A stretch of DNA of 27,596 nucleotides, taken from positions 1-27,596 of IMG/VR virus record IMGVR_UViG_3300030102_003635. One strand, 5' to 3'. Position 1 is the first letter of the stretch. Each line of letters begins with the position of its first letter. Shown in pieces: positions 15,325-23,087 of the stretch. The position numbers were made by a program, and so were the translations under genes. The stretch comes from a virus. The notes under the pieces are model-generated. The model did not search any database and had not been told where the DNA came from. It saw only the letters and a program-made list of their open reading frames with translations.

Positions 15325-15830
15325 TATTGTTCTACCTCCATAACAACTAAAGTTGTTGGAGCATTTTGCCATGAATAAGAAATATTACTTCCAAATCCAT
15401 TAGTTTGCACAGAAACTGTTTCTGCACCACTCCAACAATCGTGAAAACCAACACAAGTTATATTTCCTCTAGTATCACTTTCACTTTCTGGATAACCTTC
15501 ATTTTCAGATTTACAATTAGTTGCTGAACTACCTACATAAACTCTTATTGCAGCTGCAGAGCCAGTTCCAGCATCTGCTTTTCTAATTTGAGCGCAGTTT
15601 GCAAACAACATAACTTTGTTTGATGAGCTAGTAGGTGTAAATGATAAAGATGTAATAACAGTTGCACTAGAAGGTGTAACTACTGTTGTGCCTACAGATT
15701 GAGCTACTTGCACTATTTTACCTGCCTTAAAGCTAGTTGCACCTGTACCACCATTAGCTGCTGGCAATGTTCCTGTAACATTGCTTGCTAAATTTAATGA
15801 TTGATTTGGTCCTAGTCTAGTTATTGCCAT
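15324..15830 (-). CDS. Fibre-like virion protein (168 aa)
   Basis: The N-terminus contains NVTGTLPAANGGTGATS (residues 18-34), a motif widely seen in phage tail fibres. A beta-rich domain follows with paired cysteines and an aromatic C-terminus (ISYSWQNAPTTLVVMEVEQ). The strand order resembles a C1q-like or related jelly-roll, but it lacks the 'YRFTP..AGKY' core of the six neighbours. It follows block B of the C1q-like genes and precedes the small chaperone-like gene. The start has AGGAT upstream. Confidence 0.65.
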   Translation of the reverse strand: MAITRLGPNQSLNLASNVTGTLPAANGGTGATSFKAGKIVQVAQSVGTTVVTPSSATVITSLSFTPTSSSNKVMLFANCAQIRKADAGTGSAAAIRVYVGSSATNCKSENEGYPESESDTRGNITCVGFHDCWSGAETVSVQTNGFGSNISYSWQNAPTTLVVMEVEQ

Positions 15831-15838
15831 AATTTATC

Positions 15839-16447
15839 CTATGTTATAATTCTGTATGCTCCAAAATGTGTTGCTCTTGCATATTGACTATCACTTTCAA
15901 GAAGTTGTCCACTACCACTTGAAGTATTTATCCTTGCATAAAGTTCAACATAATCAGAAGAACCATTCATATTTATAACTATACTTCCAGTTACATAATG
16001 AAGTCTAATTTTAACGTTTGAAAAATCAGTTTGTGATTCTAAAATATTAGAACTTCCATTAAATTTAAAATACAAATAATCTTCAATTAAATCGTCATTT
16101 GATCCAGCTTCATATTGAATTGCACCATACACAAAATATTTACCAGCAGTTTGAGGAGTAAATCTATATGTGCTTGTATCGTAAGCACTATCAGTATCAT
16201 AAACTTCTGTATTTGCTTGAACTAAAGTAAGAGTATTGTCAGAAACAGATTGACCACCACTACCACCTAAATATGCTTCAAAAGCTGGAGTATTAGTTCC
16301 ACCAACAGCGGCACCATTGTTCTGTAATGTCCCTATGATATTTGTCGTGTCACCAGATGCACCGATAGTAATAGTATTACCACTTTCGTTGATAATGTTA
16401 TTACCGTCTGTGTCCTGTATCGTGTCTGCTTTTAATATACTTGTCAT
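15839..16447 (-). CDS. C1q/TNF-like fibre head protein, block B copy 3 (202 aa)
   Basis: The N-terminal stem (residues 1-45, DTIQDTDGNN...ITIGASGDT) precedes a C1q/TNF-like jelly roll with the core YRFTPQTAGKYFVYG at 94-108, NGSSDYVELYA from 161, and the closing strand FGAYRIIT at 195-202. C1q-like domains form trimers and commonly make receptor-binding tips in phage fibres. The assignment here rests on the spacing of these strands. It overlaps copy 2 by one base (TAATG at 16447). It is the most length-expanded of the six paralogues, with a longer loop after QYEAGSNDD. Confidence 0.75.
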   Translation of the reverse strand: MTSILKADTIQDTDGNNIINESGNTITIGASGDTTNIIGTLQNNGAAVGGTNTPAFEAYLGGSGGQSVSDNTLTLVQANTEVYDTDSAYDTSTYRFTPQTAGKYFVYGAIQYEAGSNDDLIEDYLYFKFNGSSNILESQTDFSNVKIRLHYVTGSIVINMNGSSDYVELYARINTSSGSGQLLESDSQYARATHFGAYRIIT

Positions 16448-16971
16448 TATGCTCCTATTTTATATGCTCCCAGATAATTATTTATACTACCACCATTTAA
16501 AGTTACATTAGAAGAATCACTTGTGTCTTGATAAACAAACAATTCTAAATAATCAGATGATCCATTCATATCAACAACACCAGTAACTTCTTTTCCTTCT
16601 TGTGCTCCTCCAGATGCATTTCCATTATGTCCTAAACTAAATAAAAGACTACCATTTTTATAAATTCTAACCGCACCAAAATTAAAAGTATTACCTGTTG
16701 AATACCATTCTGCATTTCCATAAACTAAATATTTACCAGCTTCTGTAGGTGTAAATCTGTATAAACTTGTATCATAGCAACTATCAGTATCAAAAACTTT
16801 AGTATTAATATTTAATTTTGTAGCCGTAGCGTCTGCTACAGTTTGATTAGAACCTAAATAAGCTTGAAATGCTGGTCTATTAACATTAATAGTTACACCC
16901 GATCCAATAGTAATGTTACCAGATCCTGCGCTGTTTGTTATTGTTCCTACTTTTAAAGTTCCGTCTGCCAT
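16447..16971 (-). CDS. C1q/TNF-like fibre head protein, block B copy 2 (174 aa)
   Basis: This has the same layout as its neighbours: a short stem with NITIGSGVTI, RPAFQAYLGSNQTV at about 32-45, the core YRFTPTEAGKYLVYG at 71-85, DMNGSSDYLELF near 134-145 and the closing LGAYKIGA. It is among the shorter copies. The DNA resembles copy 3 in patches, consistent with old tandem duplication. It starts four bases after the previous stop, and the ATTATGGC context is shared with several paralogues. Confidence 0.75.
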   Translation of the reverse strand: MADGTLKVGTITNSAGSGNITIGSGVTINVNRPAFQAYLGSNQTVADATATKLNINTKVFDTDSCYDTSLYRFTPTEAGKYLVYGNAEWYSTGNTFNFGAVRIYKNGSLLFSLGHNGNASGGAQEGKEVTGVVDMNGSSDYLELFVYQDTSDSSNVTLNGGSINNYLGAYKIGA

Positions 16972-16975
16972 AATA

Positions 16976-17536
16976 TTATTCTATAATTTTGTATCCACCA
17001 AAATTTGTTCCTTTATTATTACTTCCAATTTCTATTCCATATGAACCAGCATGATCTACTGCACCATATAATTCTACATAATCTCCTACTGATAAATCTA
17101 AAACTGCCTGAATTGTGTTTGTTGAAATTCTTGTTGGATTAGCTTGAAAATTCATTCTGTTTTCCAAATATATTGAACCATTTAAATAAAATGCAGCAAA
17201 GACATTGTTCAAATCAGAATTACCAAGTACTTCACCTCTAACTGAAGCATAAAGAAAGTATTTCCCCGCCTCGCCACTTGGAACTGTAAATCTTGAACTT
17301 CCAAAACAAGTACCAACATCAAATACTTCTGTTCCTAAAGTTACTTTAGTGTAAGTATTATCTGACACACCAGTTTGATCTGATGCAGAATGAGCAAAAA
17401 AAGCTGGAGTGTTAATTGGAAAGTTTGTAAGAGTAGCACCAGATTTTAATGTAATTGTAGATGTATTACTATCTCCAATTGTAAGCGTACTGCTTCCAGA
17501 TATATTATCAATTGTGTTTGTCTCTAACTTACTCAT
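16976..17536 (-). CDS. C1q/TNF-like fibre head protein, block B copy 1 (186 aa)
   Basis: A stem with TLTIGDSNTSTITLKSGATL is followed by NTPAFFAHSASDQTGVSDNT and the variant core SRFTVPSGEAGKYFLYA at 81-97. It ends FGGYKIIE. The core carries a two-residue insertion relative to block B copies 2 and 3 and matches the 'NRFVVPTNEAGLYNVSA' core of block A copy 3. This suggests two subtypes that occur in both blocks. It overlaps the MAYVG protein by one base (TAATG at 17536). Confidence 0.75.
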   Translation of the reverse strand: MSKLETNTIDNISGSSTLTIGDSNTSTITLKSGATLTNFPINTPAFFAHSASDQTGVSDNTYTKVTLGTEVFDVGTCFGSSRFTVPSGEAGKYFLYASVRGEVLGNSDLNNVFAAFYLNGSIYLENRMNFQANPTRISTNTIQAVLDLSVGDYVELYGAVDHAGSYGIEIGSNNKGTNFGGYKIIE

Positions 17537-17991
17537 TATAAAATTACGAATGTACTCCCTGACGGTATAGTCACTGTACCACTAACTGTAACAGGACCAA
17601 CTAACGCGCCGTTAGTAGAACCTGCCATCGATATACTTGTAAACGTCTGACTGTTTTTCATAAAAAATGTTGAACCTAAACTTGCTGCGGTCACCGTCGA
17701 GTCCGTCGGCGTTCCGATGTCAAACACATCACCAAGAACTGTACCAAAGAAAGTATCTGATGATGCTGGGTTTGAACTAAAAGAAATCTGCGAACCTGTT
17801 ATTGTGAATGCCGCTGGATCTTGTACGACTCCTGAAATAGAGATTATACAATTAGCTTCGTTACCTGGAGACACAGCTGTCCCGTTAACCGTTAAGTTAA
17901 ACGGTCCTGGTGTTGATCCGGTGAATGACCCTGATATGTCATCCAATATCTGATACGCTCCTGTTTGAGGAGCTTTTCCAACGTAAGCCAA
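17536..17991 (-). CDS. MAYVG-type fibre adaptor protein, block B, TTG start (151 aa)
   Basis: This 151-residue protein is a paralogue of the 147-residue product at 21262-21705. Both begin with 'MAYVG-[KN]-AP', continue with a beta domain built around a 'VYV-G-x-x-x-DP'/'ISGVVQDP' hairpin, and end with a 'G-P-V-x-x-x-x-T-V' strand pair (GPVTVSGTVTIPSGSTFVIL here). Related N-terminal modules attach phage fibres to the tail. It starts at TTG 17991 with GGAG eight bases upstream. Three hand-counted 60-base lines are 40-47 percent GC, higher than the flanking C1q-like genes. Confidence 0.7.
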   Translation of the reverse strand: MAYVGKAPQTGAYQILDDISGSFTGSTPGPFNLTVNGTAVSPGNEANCIISISGVVQDPAAFTITGSQISFSSNPASSDTFFGTVLGDVFDIGTPTDSTVTAASLGSTFFMKNSQTFTSISMAGSTNGALVGPVTVSGTVTIPSGSTFVIL

Positions 17992-18003
17992 TTGTTAATC
18001 TCC

Positions 18004-18354
18004 TTATTCAGTTGGGATCGGGTTTGCAGTCTTAACAGCAGCTACATGGTCTTTCCATGTGCTTGTACCGTCGACAGAATCGTGGTACTGCATGTCGAGC
18101 TGTGAGCCCAGATCACCGTAGGCGTTTTTTCTTGTAGCTCTAACTGCATTTTGTCTCTCTTCGAGATCTGCAGCAGAGTCCACAGCATTCAGTTGCTCTG
18201 CAGTAGGTTGAGCTACACCTGACACATTCCATGCCTTGATGTAAGGTCCCTGACCGTTCGAGTCATCCTGAAGCAAAACGTCTGTCATGAAGTCTACATT
18301 TGCTACGCCGTTGTTAGCGCAGTAAGTTTTGACCTTGCTTGATAGTGATGCCAT
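18004..18354 (-). CDS. Hypothetical protein of atypically high GC (116 aa)
   Basis: The 116-residue product is helical and soluble, with paired segments YCANNGVANVDFMTDVLLQD and AVDSAADLEERQNAVRATRK. It ends HVAAVKTANPIPTE. I recognise no family with certainty. Small proteins of this size between fibre genes are often assembly factors, which is only inferred. Three hand-counted lines (18061-18240) total 89 of 180 G+C, about 49 percent, against roughly 17-35 percent in sampled neighbouring lines. Recent transfer is therefore likely. The ribosome site is strong (AGGAGG, seven bases before ATG 18354). Confidence 0.75.
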   Translation of the reverse strand: MASLSSKVKTYCANNGVANVDFMTDVLLQDDSNGQGPYIKAWNVSGVAQPTAEQLNAVDSAADLEERQNAVRATRKNAYGDLGSQLDMQYHDSVDGTSTWKDHVAAVKTANPIPTE

Positions 18355-18366
18355 AGTTTTTCCTCC

Positions 18367-18537
18367 TTATTCTACGTTATCTATAACAGTGTTTCCTTCT
18401 GAAATCCACTGTTGAATTTCTTGGTAATCTGTGTTTGCTTCGTCTAGTGGTACAAACCAAATCTTATTATCTGATGTAGTCATTTTATAACTTTTAAATA
18501 TTCCATCTACATAAAATTTTTCTACTGTACTAATCAT
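18367..18537 (-). CDS. Short fibre-assembly-like protein (56 aa)
   Basis: The frame runs from ATG 18537 to a TAA at 18369-18367 and fills most of the 185-base space between two annotated genes. GGAG lies eight bases upstream, overlapping the last codons of the fibre gene. The product has VPLDEANTDYQEIQQW and then ISEGNTVIDN. The pattern 'VPxDxxNxDYxxxxxWxxxGNT' is that of very common small phage proteins near fibre genes, often tied to tail fibre assembly. That link is from memory. It is easily missed because of its length. Confidence 0.8.
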   Translation of the reverse strand: MISTVEKFYVDGIFKSYKMTTSDNKIWFVPLDEANTDYQEIQQWISEGNTVIDNVE

Positions 18538-18539
18538 AA

Positions 18540-19643
18540 TTATAACTCCGAATTTAATTCTATTTTACTACTAGTTGTATTAAATCTCATATACAAAGCA
18601 TCACTAGCTGAACCACTTGCAGAAAAAGCATTAAAATAAAATAAACTACTTTGAGTTCTTTGAGTGTCAAAATACATGGTAGTTGTTGTTCTATTTCCAG
18701 GATCAACTCTTACTGTTCCTGTAAATGAAGTGCTTGGATTAGCTCTTTTTGGATAATATTTAAGTACTGTTCTTGCATCAGTATTTGTGTCTGCACAAGC
18801 AATACCAATCCAATACATTTCACTATCAGGATCTCCAGAATTATCAAATTTTTCATAATATCTTCTGCATCTATTAAAATTCACATCATGTGGCAAGAAC
18901 TCAAAATCAGATGCTGCTGTTCCAGCTTCTAATTGTAATCCTGTAATGTACCATTCGTTTGATGTGCTATCTCCAAGATTAACTTGACCAACTGCCCTGT
19001 TTGCAGATACTTGAGAACCCCAGTCTGTTTGTAAAGTTCCAGATGTATTACTGCTTCCAGCAGCTAACCATAAATTTAATTCTAAACTAGCTCCATTGTC
19101 ATTGCTTAAGCCACCTGATGTATCTCCAGGATAAGTTATGGTTTTCTTTTCCCAAGTGTTAGCAGATGAGATTGTGTAAGATTTTGAGATATTTCTAGTG
19201 TTATCTGTATCTCTAAATTCAGCAATATAAGTTCCTGTTTTTGCAGACTTAACCCAAAAAGATAATGTTAAACTTTCAGCAGTTGATCTACCTTTATTTA
19301 GATATATTAAATTTTGACCTTCAAATCTTTGTGTTATGTGAAGATAGCCACCACTTCCTGTTGATGTGCAATCCATTTTTAAAGACTTTCCAAAACCTTG
19401 ACCAGTTGGAACATCTGTTGATTGAGATTGTGTCCAAGTTCCATTACTTCCTAGTTCAGTAACAAATCTATCTATTGTTTTATATGTGCTACTTGAAGTA
19501 AGAGAAGAAACCGAAGTCGATCTTTGAGCAATGCTCATATCTCCATTGATGATGATGTTTCTGAAGTTGATATTATCAGCAATCAAACTTTGAGGCATTT
19601 GATTCTCTACCATATTTGCTAAATCTATTTTACTTAATGCCAT
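18540..19643 (-). CDS. Tail fibre with carbohydrate-binding-like domain (367 aa)
   Basis: The N-terminus holds RNIIINGDMSIAQRSTS (from residue 28), the usual start of marine phage fibres with a carbohydrate-binding-module-like jelly roll. The domain runs through LTLSFWVKSAKTGTYIAEFR (from residue 125) to WYITGLQLEAGTAASDFEFL (231-250). A second beta domain follows after the NRCRRYYEKF linker. 'LTLSFWVKS' and 'ITGLQLE' are typical of CBM-type folds. A surface-glycan binding role is inferred from the fold. It sits between block A of the C1q-like genes and the 56-residue assembly-like gene, as expected of a fibre with its helper. Confidence 0.8.
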   Translation of the reverse strand: MALSKIDLANMVENQMPQSLIADNINFRNIIINGDMSIAQRSTSVSSLTSSSTYKTIDRFVTELGSNGTWTQSQSTDVPTGQGFGKSLKMDCTSTGSGGYLHITQRFEGQNLIYLNKGRSTAESLTLSFWVKSAKTGTYIAEFRDTDNTRNISKSYTISSANTWEKKTITYPGDTSGGLSNDNGASLELNLWLAAGSSNTSGTLQTDWGSQVSANRAVGQVNLGDSTSNEWYITGLQLEAGTAASDFEFLPHDVNFNRCRRYYEKFDNSGDPDSEMYWIGIACADTNTDARTVLKYYPKRANPSTSFTGTVRVDPGNRTTTTMYFDTQRTQSSLFYFNAFSASGSASDALYMRFNTTSSKIELNSEL

Positions 19644-19646
19644 AAT

Positions 19647-20186
19647 CTATGATCCTATTAATTTGTGTCCTGTTAAATATGTACAAAAGTTACTTCCCCC
19701 AGAACCTGTACCATCGATGTCTAAATTTCCACCACTTCCATTGTAACAAAATACTTCTAAATAATCTCCTACTACAAGATTAACCACCGCAGTTATACTT
19801 GTTGTTTCCCTAAACTCACTTCTTATTCCATTAAATAAGAAATCAGAACCATTTTTTTTAATGTAAAGATAAAAACTATCAAAGTCAGTTGATGACATAT
19901 TTCTTATTGAAGCAGAAACATTATACAAACCCGCCTCATTGGTCGGAACCACAAATCTATTATTACTTGTATCAAAAGCATTATTTGTATCAACAAGTGT
20001 ATTATCTAATGTTATTTTAGTTGAAGCAGCATTTGAAATCGTTTGGTCTGCTGATAAATTAGCAAAAAAAGCTGGAGTATTTTTTAACCCAACAGCATTA
20101 GGAGTCACAACACCCGCACCATCAGACGTTAAAATGCTGTTACCGCCAAAGTCCTGTAGTTGATTTGCTTTTATAATTGATGCCAT
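19647..20186 (-). CDS. C1q/TNF-like fibre head protein, block A copy 3 (179 aa)
   Basis: The stem (ANQLQDFGGNSILTSDGAGV) is followed by NTPAFFANLSADQTISNAAS and the core NRFVVPTNEAGLYNVSA at 76-92. VVNLVVGDYLEVF lies near 134-146, and the C-terminus is GHKLIGS. The core subtype (two-residue insertion, 'VVP') and the 'LVVGDYLEVF' strand pair it with block B copy 1 (LSVGDYVELY) rather than with its direct neighbours. The stop/start linker GGATCATAGATTATGGC resembles that of the next copy. Confidence 0.75.
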   Translation of the reverse strand: MASIIKANQLQDFGGNSILTSDGAGVVTPNAVGLKNTPAFFANLSADQTISNAASTKITLDNTLVDTNNAFDTSNNRFVVPTNEAGLYNVSASIRNMSSTDFDSFYLYIKKNGSDFLFNGIRSEFRETTSITAVVNLVVGDYLEVFCYNGSGGNLDIDGTGSGGSNFCTYLTGHKLIGS

Positions 20187-20188
20187 AA

Positions 20189-20707
20189 TTATGATCCTAA
20201 CCTAAATGCTGAAAAAAATGTTCTGTAATTATTACTTAAAATACCCATGTTTGATCCAGCTTTTGCACCTAATTCAAAATAATCTGAACCATTTGCTTCT
20301 TCTACTGCATGAACAGGCGACCTACCAGCCCAAGTGCCAGAGTTTAATTCAATTATATTTTCACTAACTCTTGAACCATTTTTTAAAATAGAAACTTCTA
20401 AATATGTTTCATATTCCCCATTACCAAGATTACCAATAAAACAATACTTACCTGCAGGTGGTGTAAATCTATAAGTGCTTGTATCAAAATGTCCGCCAAT
20501 ATCAAAAACCTCACTGTTTATTTGAACAACAGTTAATGTATTTGCAGTAATAGTTTGACCACTAGACATTATTGCTTTAAAAGCAGGGTAGTTTTGACCT
20601 GTCATCGTAGCACCACTTGACACTGATATAGTATCTCCAGAACTACCCAGGGTTACTGTGCCGTTGTTAGCGATTGGTTCTATATTTGTTGTTTTAATTG
20701 TTCCCAT
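20189..20707 (-). CDS. C1q/TNF-like fibre head protein, block A copy 2 (172 aa)
   Basis: The stem contains GTVTLGSSGDTISVSSGATM, then YPAFKAIMSSGQTITANTLT and a shortened core YRFTPPAGKYCFIG at 79-92. NGSDYFELGA is near 140-149 and the end is FSAFRLGS. It is the shortest of the six paralogues and lacks one residue in the core turn. The fold assignment is as for its neighbours. The start ATG 20707 lies four bases after the preceding stop, with only a weak ribosome site. Confidence 0.75.
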   Translation of the reverse strand: MGTIKTTNIEPIANNGTVTLGSSGDTISVSSGATMTGQNYPAFKAIMSSGQTITANTLTVVQINSEVFDIGGHFDTSTYRFTPPAGKYCFIGNLGNGEYETYLEVSILKNGSRVSENIIELNSGTWAGRSPVHAVEEANGSDYFELGAKAGSNMGILSNNYRTFFSAFRLGS

Positions 20708-20711
20708 AATT

Positions 20712-21260
20712 TTATGTTAATATTCTGTAAGCTCCCCAAATTGTTCTAGTTCCTTTTATGTTTCCTGAATTACCACTAGCTTGATATGCATTTACAGTTA
20801 AATAATCACTTGAACCATTCATATCTACAATACCGTGGTATGTTAAAAAAATACCTTCAATACTATCATCTGAACTAGATAAATTTTCGAATATATTTAA
20901 AATTCTTGCACTAGGAAGAGTAGATCCATTTTTTAAAACTTCTGATGATGCATAATAAAAACCTGCGCTAACATCTATATTACAAGTAACATAAACAAAA
21001 TATTTTCCAGCTACGCTAGGTGTGAATCTGTAATTAGATGTATCAAAATCTGAATCTGAATCAAAAGTTTCACCATCCCAAGCTATTACTGTTGTAGTAT
21101 CGTGACTTAAAGTTTGATCACCAGATAAAAACGCTTGAAAAGATGGATTTAAAAAACTTGGTTTAGCTCCTGTTGCAGTAGTAATGGTATCTCCAGAACT
21201 ACCTATCTCTAAACTTGTTCCTGATTGTGGGTCTACTTTATCTACAAATAATGTTGCCAT
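20712..21260 (-). CDS. C1q/TNF-like fibre head protein, block A copy 1 (182 aa)
   Basis: The stem has SLEIGSSGDTITTATGA, followed by PSFQAFLSGDQTLSHDTTTV, the core YRFTPSVAGKYFVY at 77-90, VDMNGSSDYLTVNAY near 147-161 and the closing WGAYRILT. By core and closing strand it groups with block B copies 2 and 3. It starts one base after the stop of the MAYVG protein (TAATATG), so the block is probably translated as a coupled unit. Confidence 0.75.
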   Translation of the reverse strand: MATLFVDKVDPQSGTSLEIGSSGDTITTATGAKPSFLNPSFQAFLSGDQTLSHDTTTVIAWDGETFDSDSDFDTSNYRFTPSVAGKYFVYVTCNIDVSAGFYYASSEVLKNGSTLPSARILNIFENLSSSDDSIEGIFLTYHGIVDMNGSSDYLTVNAYQASGNSGNIKGTRTIWGAYRILT

Positions 21261-21261
21261 A

Positions 21262-21705
21262 TTATACTACCGTTAATGTTCCATTCACTGTGACTGTTGC
21301 TGTAAATGATACTGGACCACATAACATCATGTTATCTGATGCGGCCACTGTTATTGATTCTGAAACTGTTGCTAGATTTTTATATCCACCGTTTATTGCA
21401 GAAATCATTCCTGCTTGAATGCTGTTTGCTCCTGGTTCAACATTACCGACTGATTTACCTTGAAACACTACATAGATATTTCCAGTTCCTGTTGGAGGGG
21501 CCGCTGTAAAAGCTAAAGTTGTACCACCAGATATTGAGTAAGCTGAAAATGGATCTTGTCTAACGTTTCCAACATAAACTTCTACTTCTGCTGTGTTGGC
21601 CACACTTTGTGAAAGTGTAAAATTTGTTTGTGAATTATCACCGTTGAACTGTTGAGAGTTCATGGTGTTTAAATTTTGTTTCGGTGCATTTCCTACATAC
21701 GCCAT
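21262..21705 (-). CDS. MAYVG-type fibre adaptor protein, block A (147 aa)
   Basis: The 147-residue protein begins MAYVGNAP and has QFNGDNSQTNFTLSQSVANT and EVYVGNVRQDPFSAYSISGG. This is the common phage fibre/tail-attachment beta module ('FNGDGSxTxFTL...VxVxGVxQxPxxxYxxxG'). The C-terminus (MMLCGPVSFTATVTVNGTLT) is a beta hairpin shared with the 151-residue paralogue and with other marine phage surface proteins. It precedes three C1q-like genes exactly as its paralogue does. AGGAG stands seven bases before ATG 21705. A role as a base for the C1q-like heads is inferred. Confidence 0.75.
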   Translation of the reverse strand: MAYVGNAPKQNLNTMNSQQFNGDNSQTNFTLSQSVANTAEVEVYVGNVRQDPFSAYSISGGTTLAFTAAPPTGTGNIYVVFQGKSVGNVEPGANSIQAGMISAINGGYKNLATVSESITVAASDNMMLCGPVSFTATVTVNGTLTVV

Positions 21706-21713
21706 GATTACTC

Positions 21714-22052
21714 CTATGAACTTATTGCATCAACTGTAGACATCCAGACACTTAATGAACTTGGAGTATCTGATTGTGCCTTAACTACGTCTCCGTTTTG
21801 CATTACTAATTTACTTCCGCCGTCAATTAATTCTAAAGATCCGCCACTAACTATCGGCGCATTTTTGATTATGTAGTGGTTTTGAGAACCACCTGTTACT
21901 GAAGATGTTATAAATACGTCTGCATTTATTGTTGATGTTGTTATATTTGCAAGACGAATAGAAATTATAGCATCGTTAGAATTACTAGTATGAATAGTGA
22001 CTGCTGATGTTCCTACGTCTTGATCTCCGAATCTTTTAAAATCTTGTGCCAT
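21714..22052 (-). CDS. Small beta-rich structural protein candidate (112 aa)
   Basis: This is a 112-residue, Ser/Thr/Ile-rich protein with alternating strands (SAVTIHTSNSNDAIISIRLA; INADVFITSSVTGGSQNHYI). It ends with a LSVWMSTVDAISS strand. Size and layout recall the 110-residue product at 11129-11461, though I cannot align them convincingly by eye. It lies just upstream of block A in transcription order. AAGGAAT lies before the ATG. Probably a virion accessory protein. Confidence 0.65.
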   Translation of the reverse strand: MAQDFKRFGDQDVGTSAVTIHTSNSNDAIISIRLANITTSTINADVFITSSVTGGSQNHYIIKNAPIVSGGSLELIDGGSKLVMQNGDVVKAQSDTPSSLSVWMSTVDAISS

Positions 22053-22067
22053 AATTTATTCCTTATA

Positions 22068-23075
22068 CTATAACGCGATTGCCATTGCAACGGCAAAACC
22101 CGCTGAAGCTCCCGCTGTTCCATTAGATGCTGCTGTTACTCTACCTTTTGCATCTACTGTAATTGATGAATTTGTATAACTAGCTGCTGTTACTCCAGAG
22201 TTAGCTAGTGTTAGCGCTCCACCAGATGCTATTGTTGCATCACCCGATACTGCTGATTCTTGATAACTTGTACCATCTGCAACTAATATTTTAGCAGACG
22301 TATTGTCTGGCATTCTTAACTGTGATCCAACTGTTAAATTTCCATTTACATTATTAGATACCGTGTTTGCAAAGTTACCCATGTAGCCATGAGAAGAACA
22401 TTGATAATATAAAACATTTGGTGTGTTAACATCAACGGCTATTTGTGTATACGCACCAGATGATCCTGGCGTACCATTAGTAGTTACACCTGTTGTATAA
22501 GCTGTAGATTTATCTGCTTCTAAATAAAATCTTAATGGGTGTCCACTATTTGTAGAATCTGATTGATCAAATCTATAGTAATATTTATAAGATGCATCTG
22601 CTCCTGTAAAAGTAATCGCAGGAGATTCAAGACCTCCTAAATAATAAGCATTTGAAGAACCTTGACCTGAATAAGGATGAGTAGATGTTTTGCTTGCAAC
22701 TGTAACAGTAATTAATTCTGGTGCAGATGAAGAACCATATTCAACTGGACTAGGTAAATTAGCAATAGTTGCAGGCAATGTACAAAATACATCTAGTGTA
22801 CTTGAACCACCTGAATTAAAATTTATTTTTGAAGTGGTACCTGCAGAGTTACTTAAAACTATTGTTCTTTCTAAAGTTGTAGAACCTGAAAGAGTTCCTA
22901 ACCCTACTTCAAAATTTGCTGTGCCTTGTTCAGAGATAGTGTAATAAGTTGTGTTAGAAGTTGCAATACCACTATTAAAAGTTATAAAACCCTGTACTGC
23001 ACCTGCAAGAGTTATATTACCCGTGCCTTGTGATGTACTAGTTTCTCTTACTCTATCATTTAAAACCAAAGCCAT
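22068..23075 (-). CDS. Virion protein with cupredoxin-like domain and possible copper ligands (335 aa)
   Basis: Three parts are visible. An N-terminal beta module (about 1-105) begins ALVLNDRVRETSTSQGTGNI and is frequent in marine phage structural proteins. A middle domain (about 119-245) has YYRFDQSDSTNSGHPLRFYL, YTTGVTTNGTPGSSGAY and VLYYQCSSHGYMGNF. A C-terminal fibre-type segment contains SITVDAKGRVTAASNG. The middle domain follows a cupredoxin pattern. H179 precedes the last strands, and C226, H229 and M232 sit in a 'C-x2-H-x2-M' loop like the copper loop of plastocyanin-type proteins. Metal binding is inferred, not shown. It lies upstream of the fibre blocks, so it may be part of the tail or fibre base. 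Confidence 0.7.
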   Translation of the reverse strand: MALVLNDRVRETSTSQGTGNITLAGAVQGFITFNSGIATSNTTYYTISEQGTANFEVGLGTLSGSTTLERTIVLSNSAGTTSKINFNSGGSSTLDVFCTLPATIANLPSPVEYGSSSAPELITVTVASKTSTHPYSGQGSSNAYYLGGLESPAITFTGADASYKYYYRFDQSDSTNSGHPLRFYLEADKSTAYTTGVTTNGTPGSSGAYTQIAVDVNTPNVLYYQCSSHGYMGNFANTVSNNVNGNLTVGSQLRMPDNTSAKILVADGTSYQESAVSGDATIASGGALTLANSGVTAASYTNSSITVDAKGRVTAASNGTAGASAGFAVAMAIAL

Positions 23076-23087
23076 TTAATTTTCCTA

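Noticed and set aside
15052-15372. 106-residue version of the XkdW-like gene
   Set aside because: The added 16 residues overlap the fibre-like gene. ATG 15324 has GGAGG upstream and a TAATG overlap.
13839-23075. Diversity-generating retroelement acting on the fibre genes
   Set aside because: No reverse transcriptase, template repeat or variable repeat with adenine-specific changes is visible. Divergence among the fibre paralogues looks like ordinary duplication.
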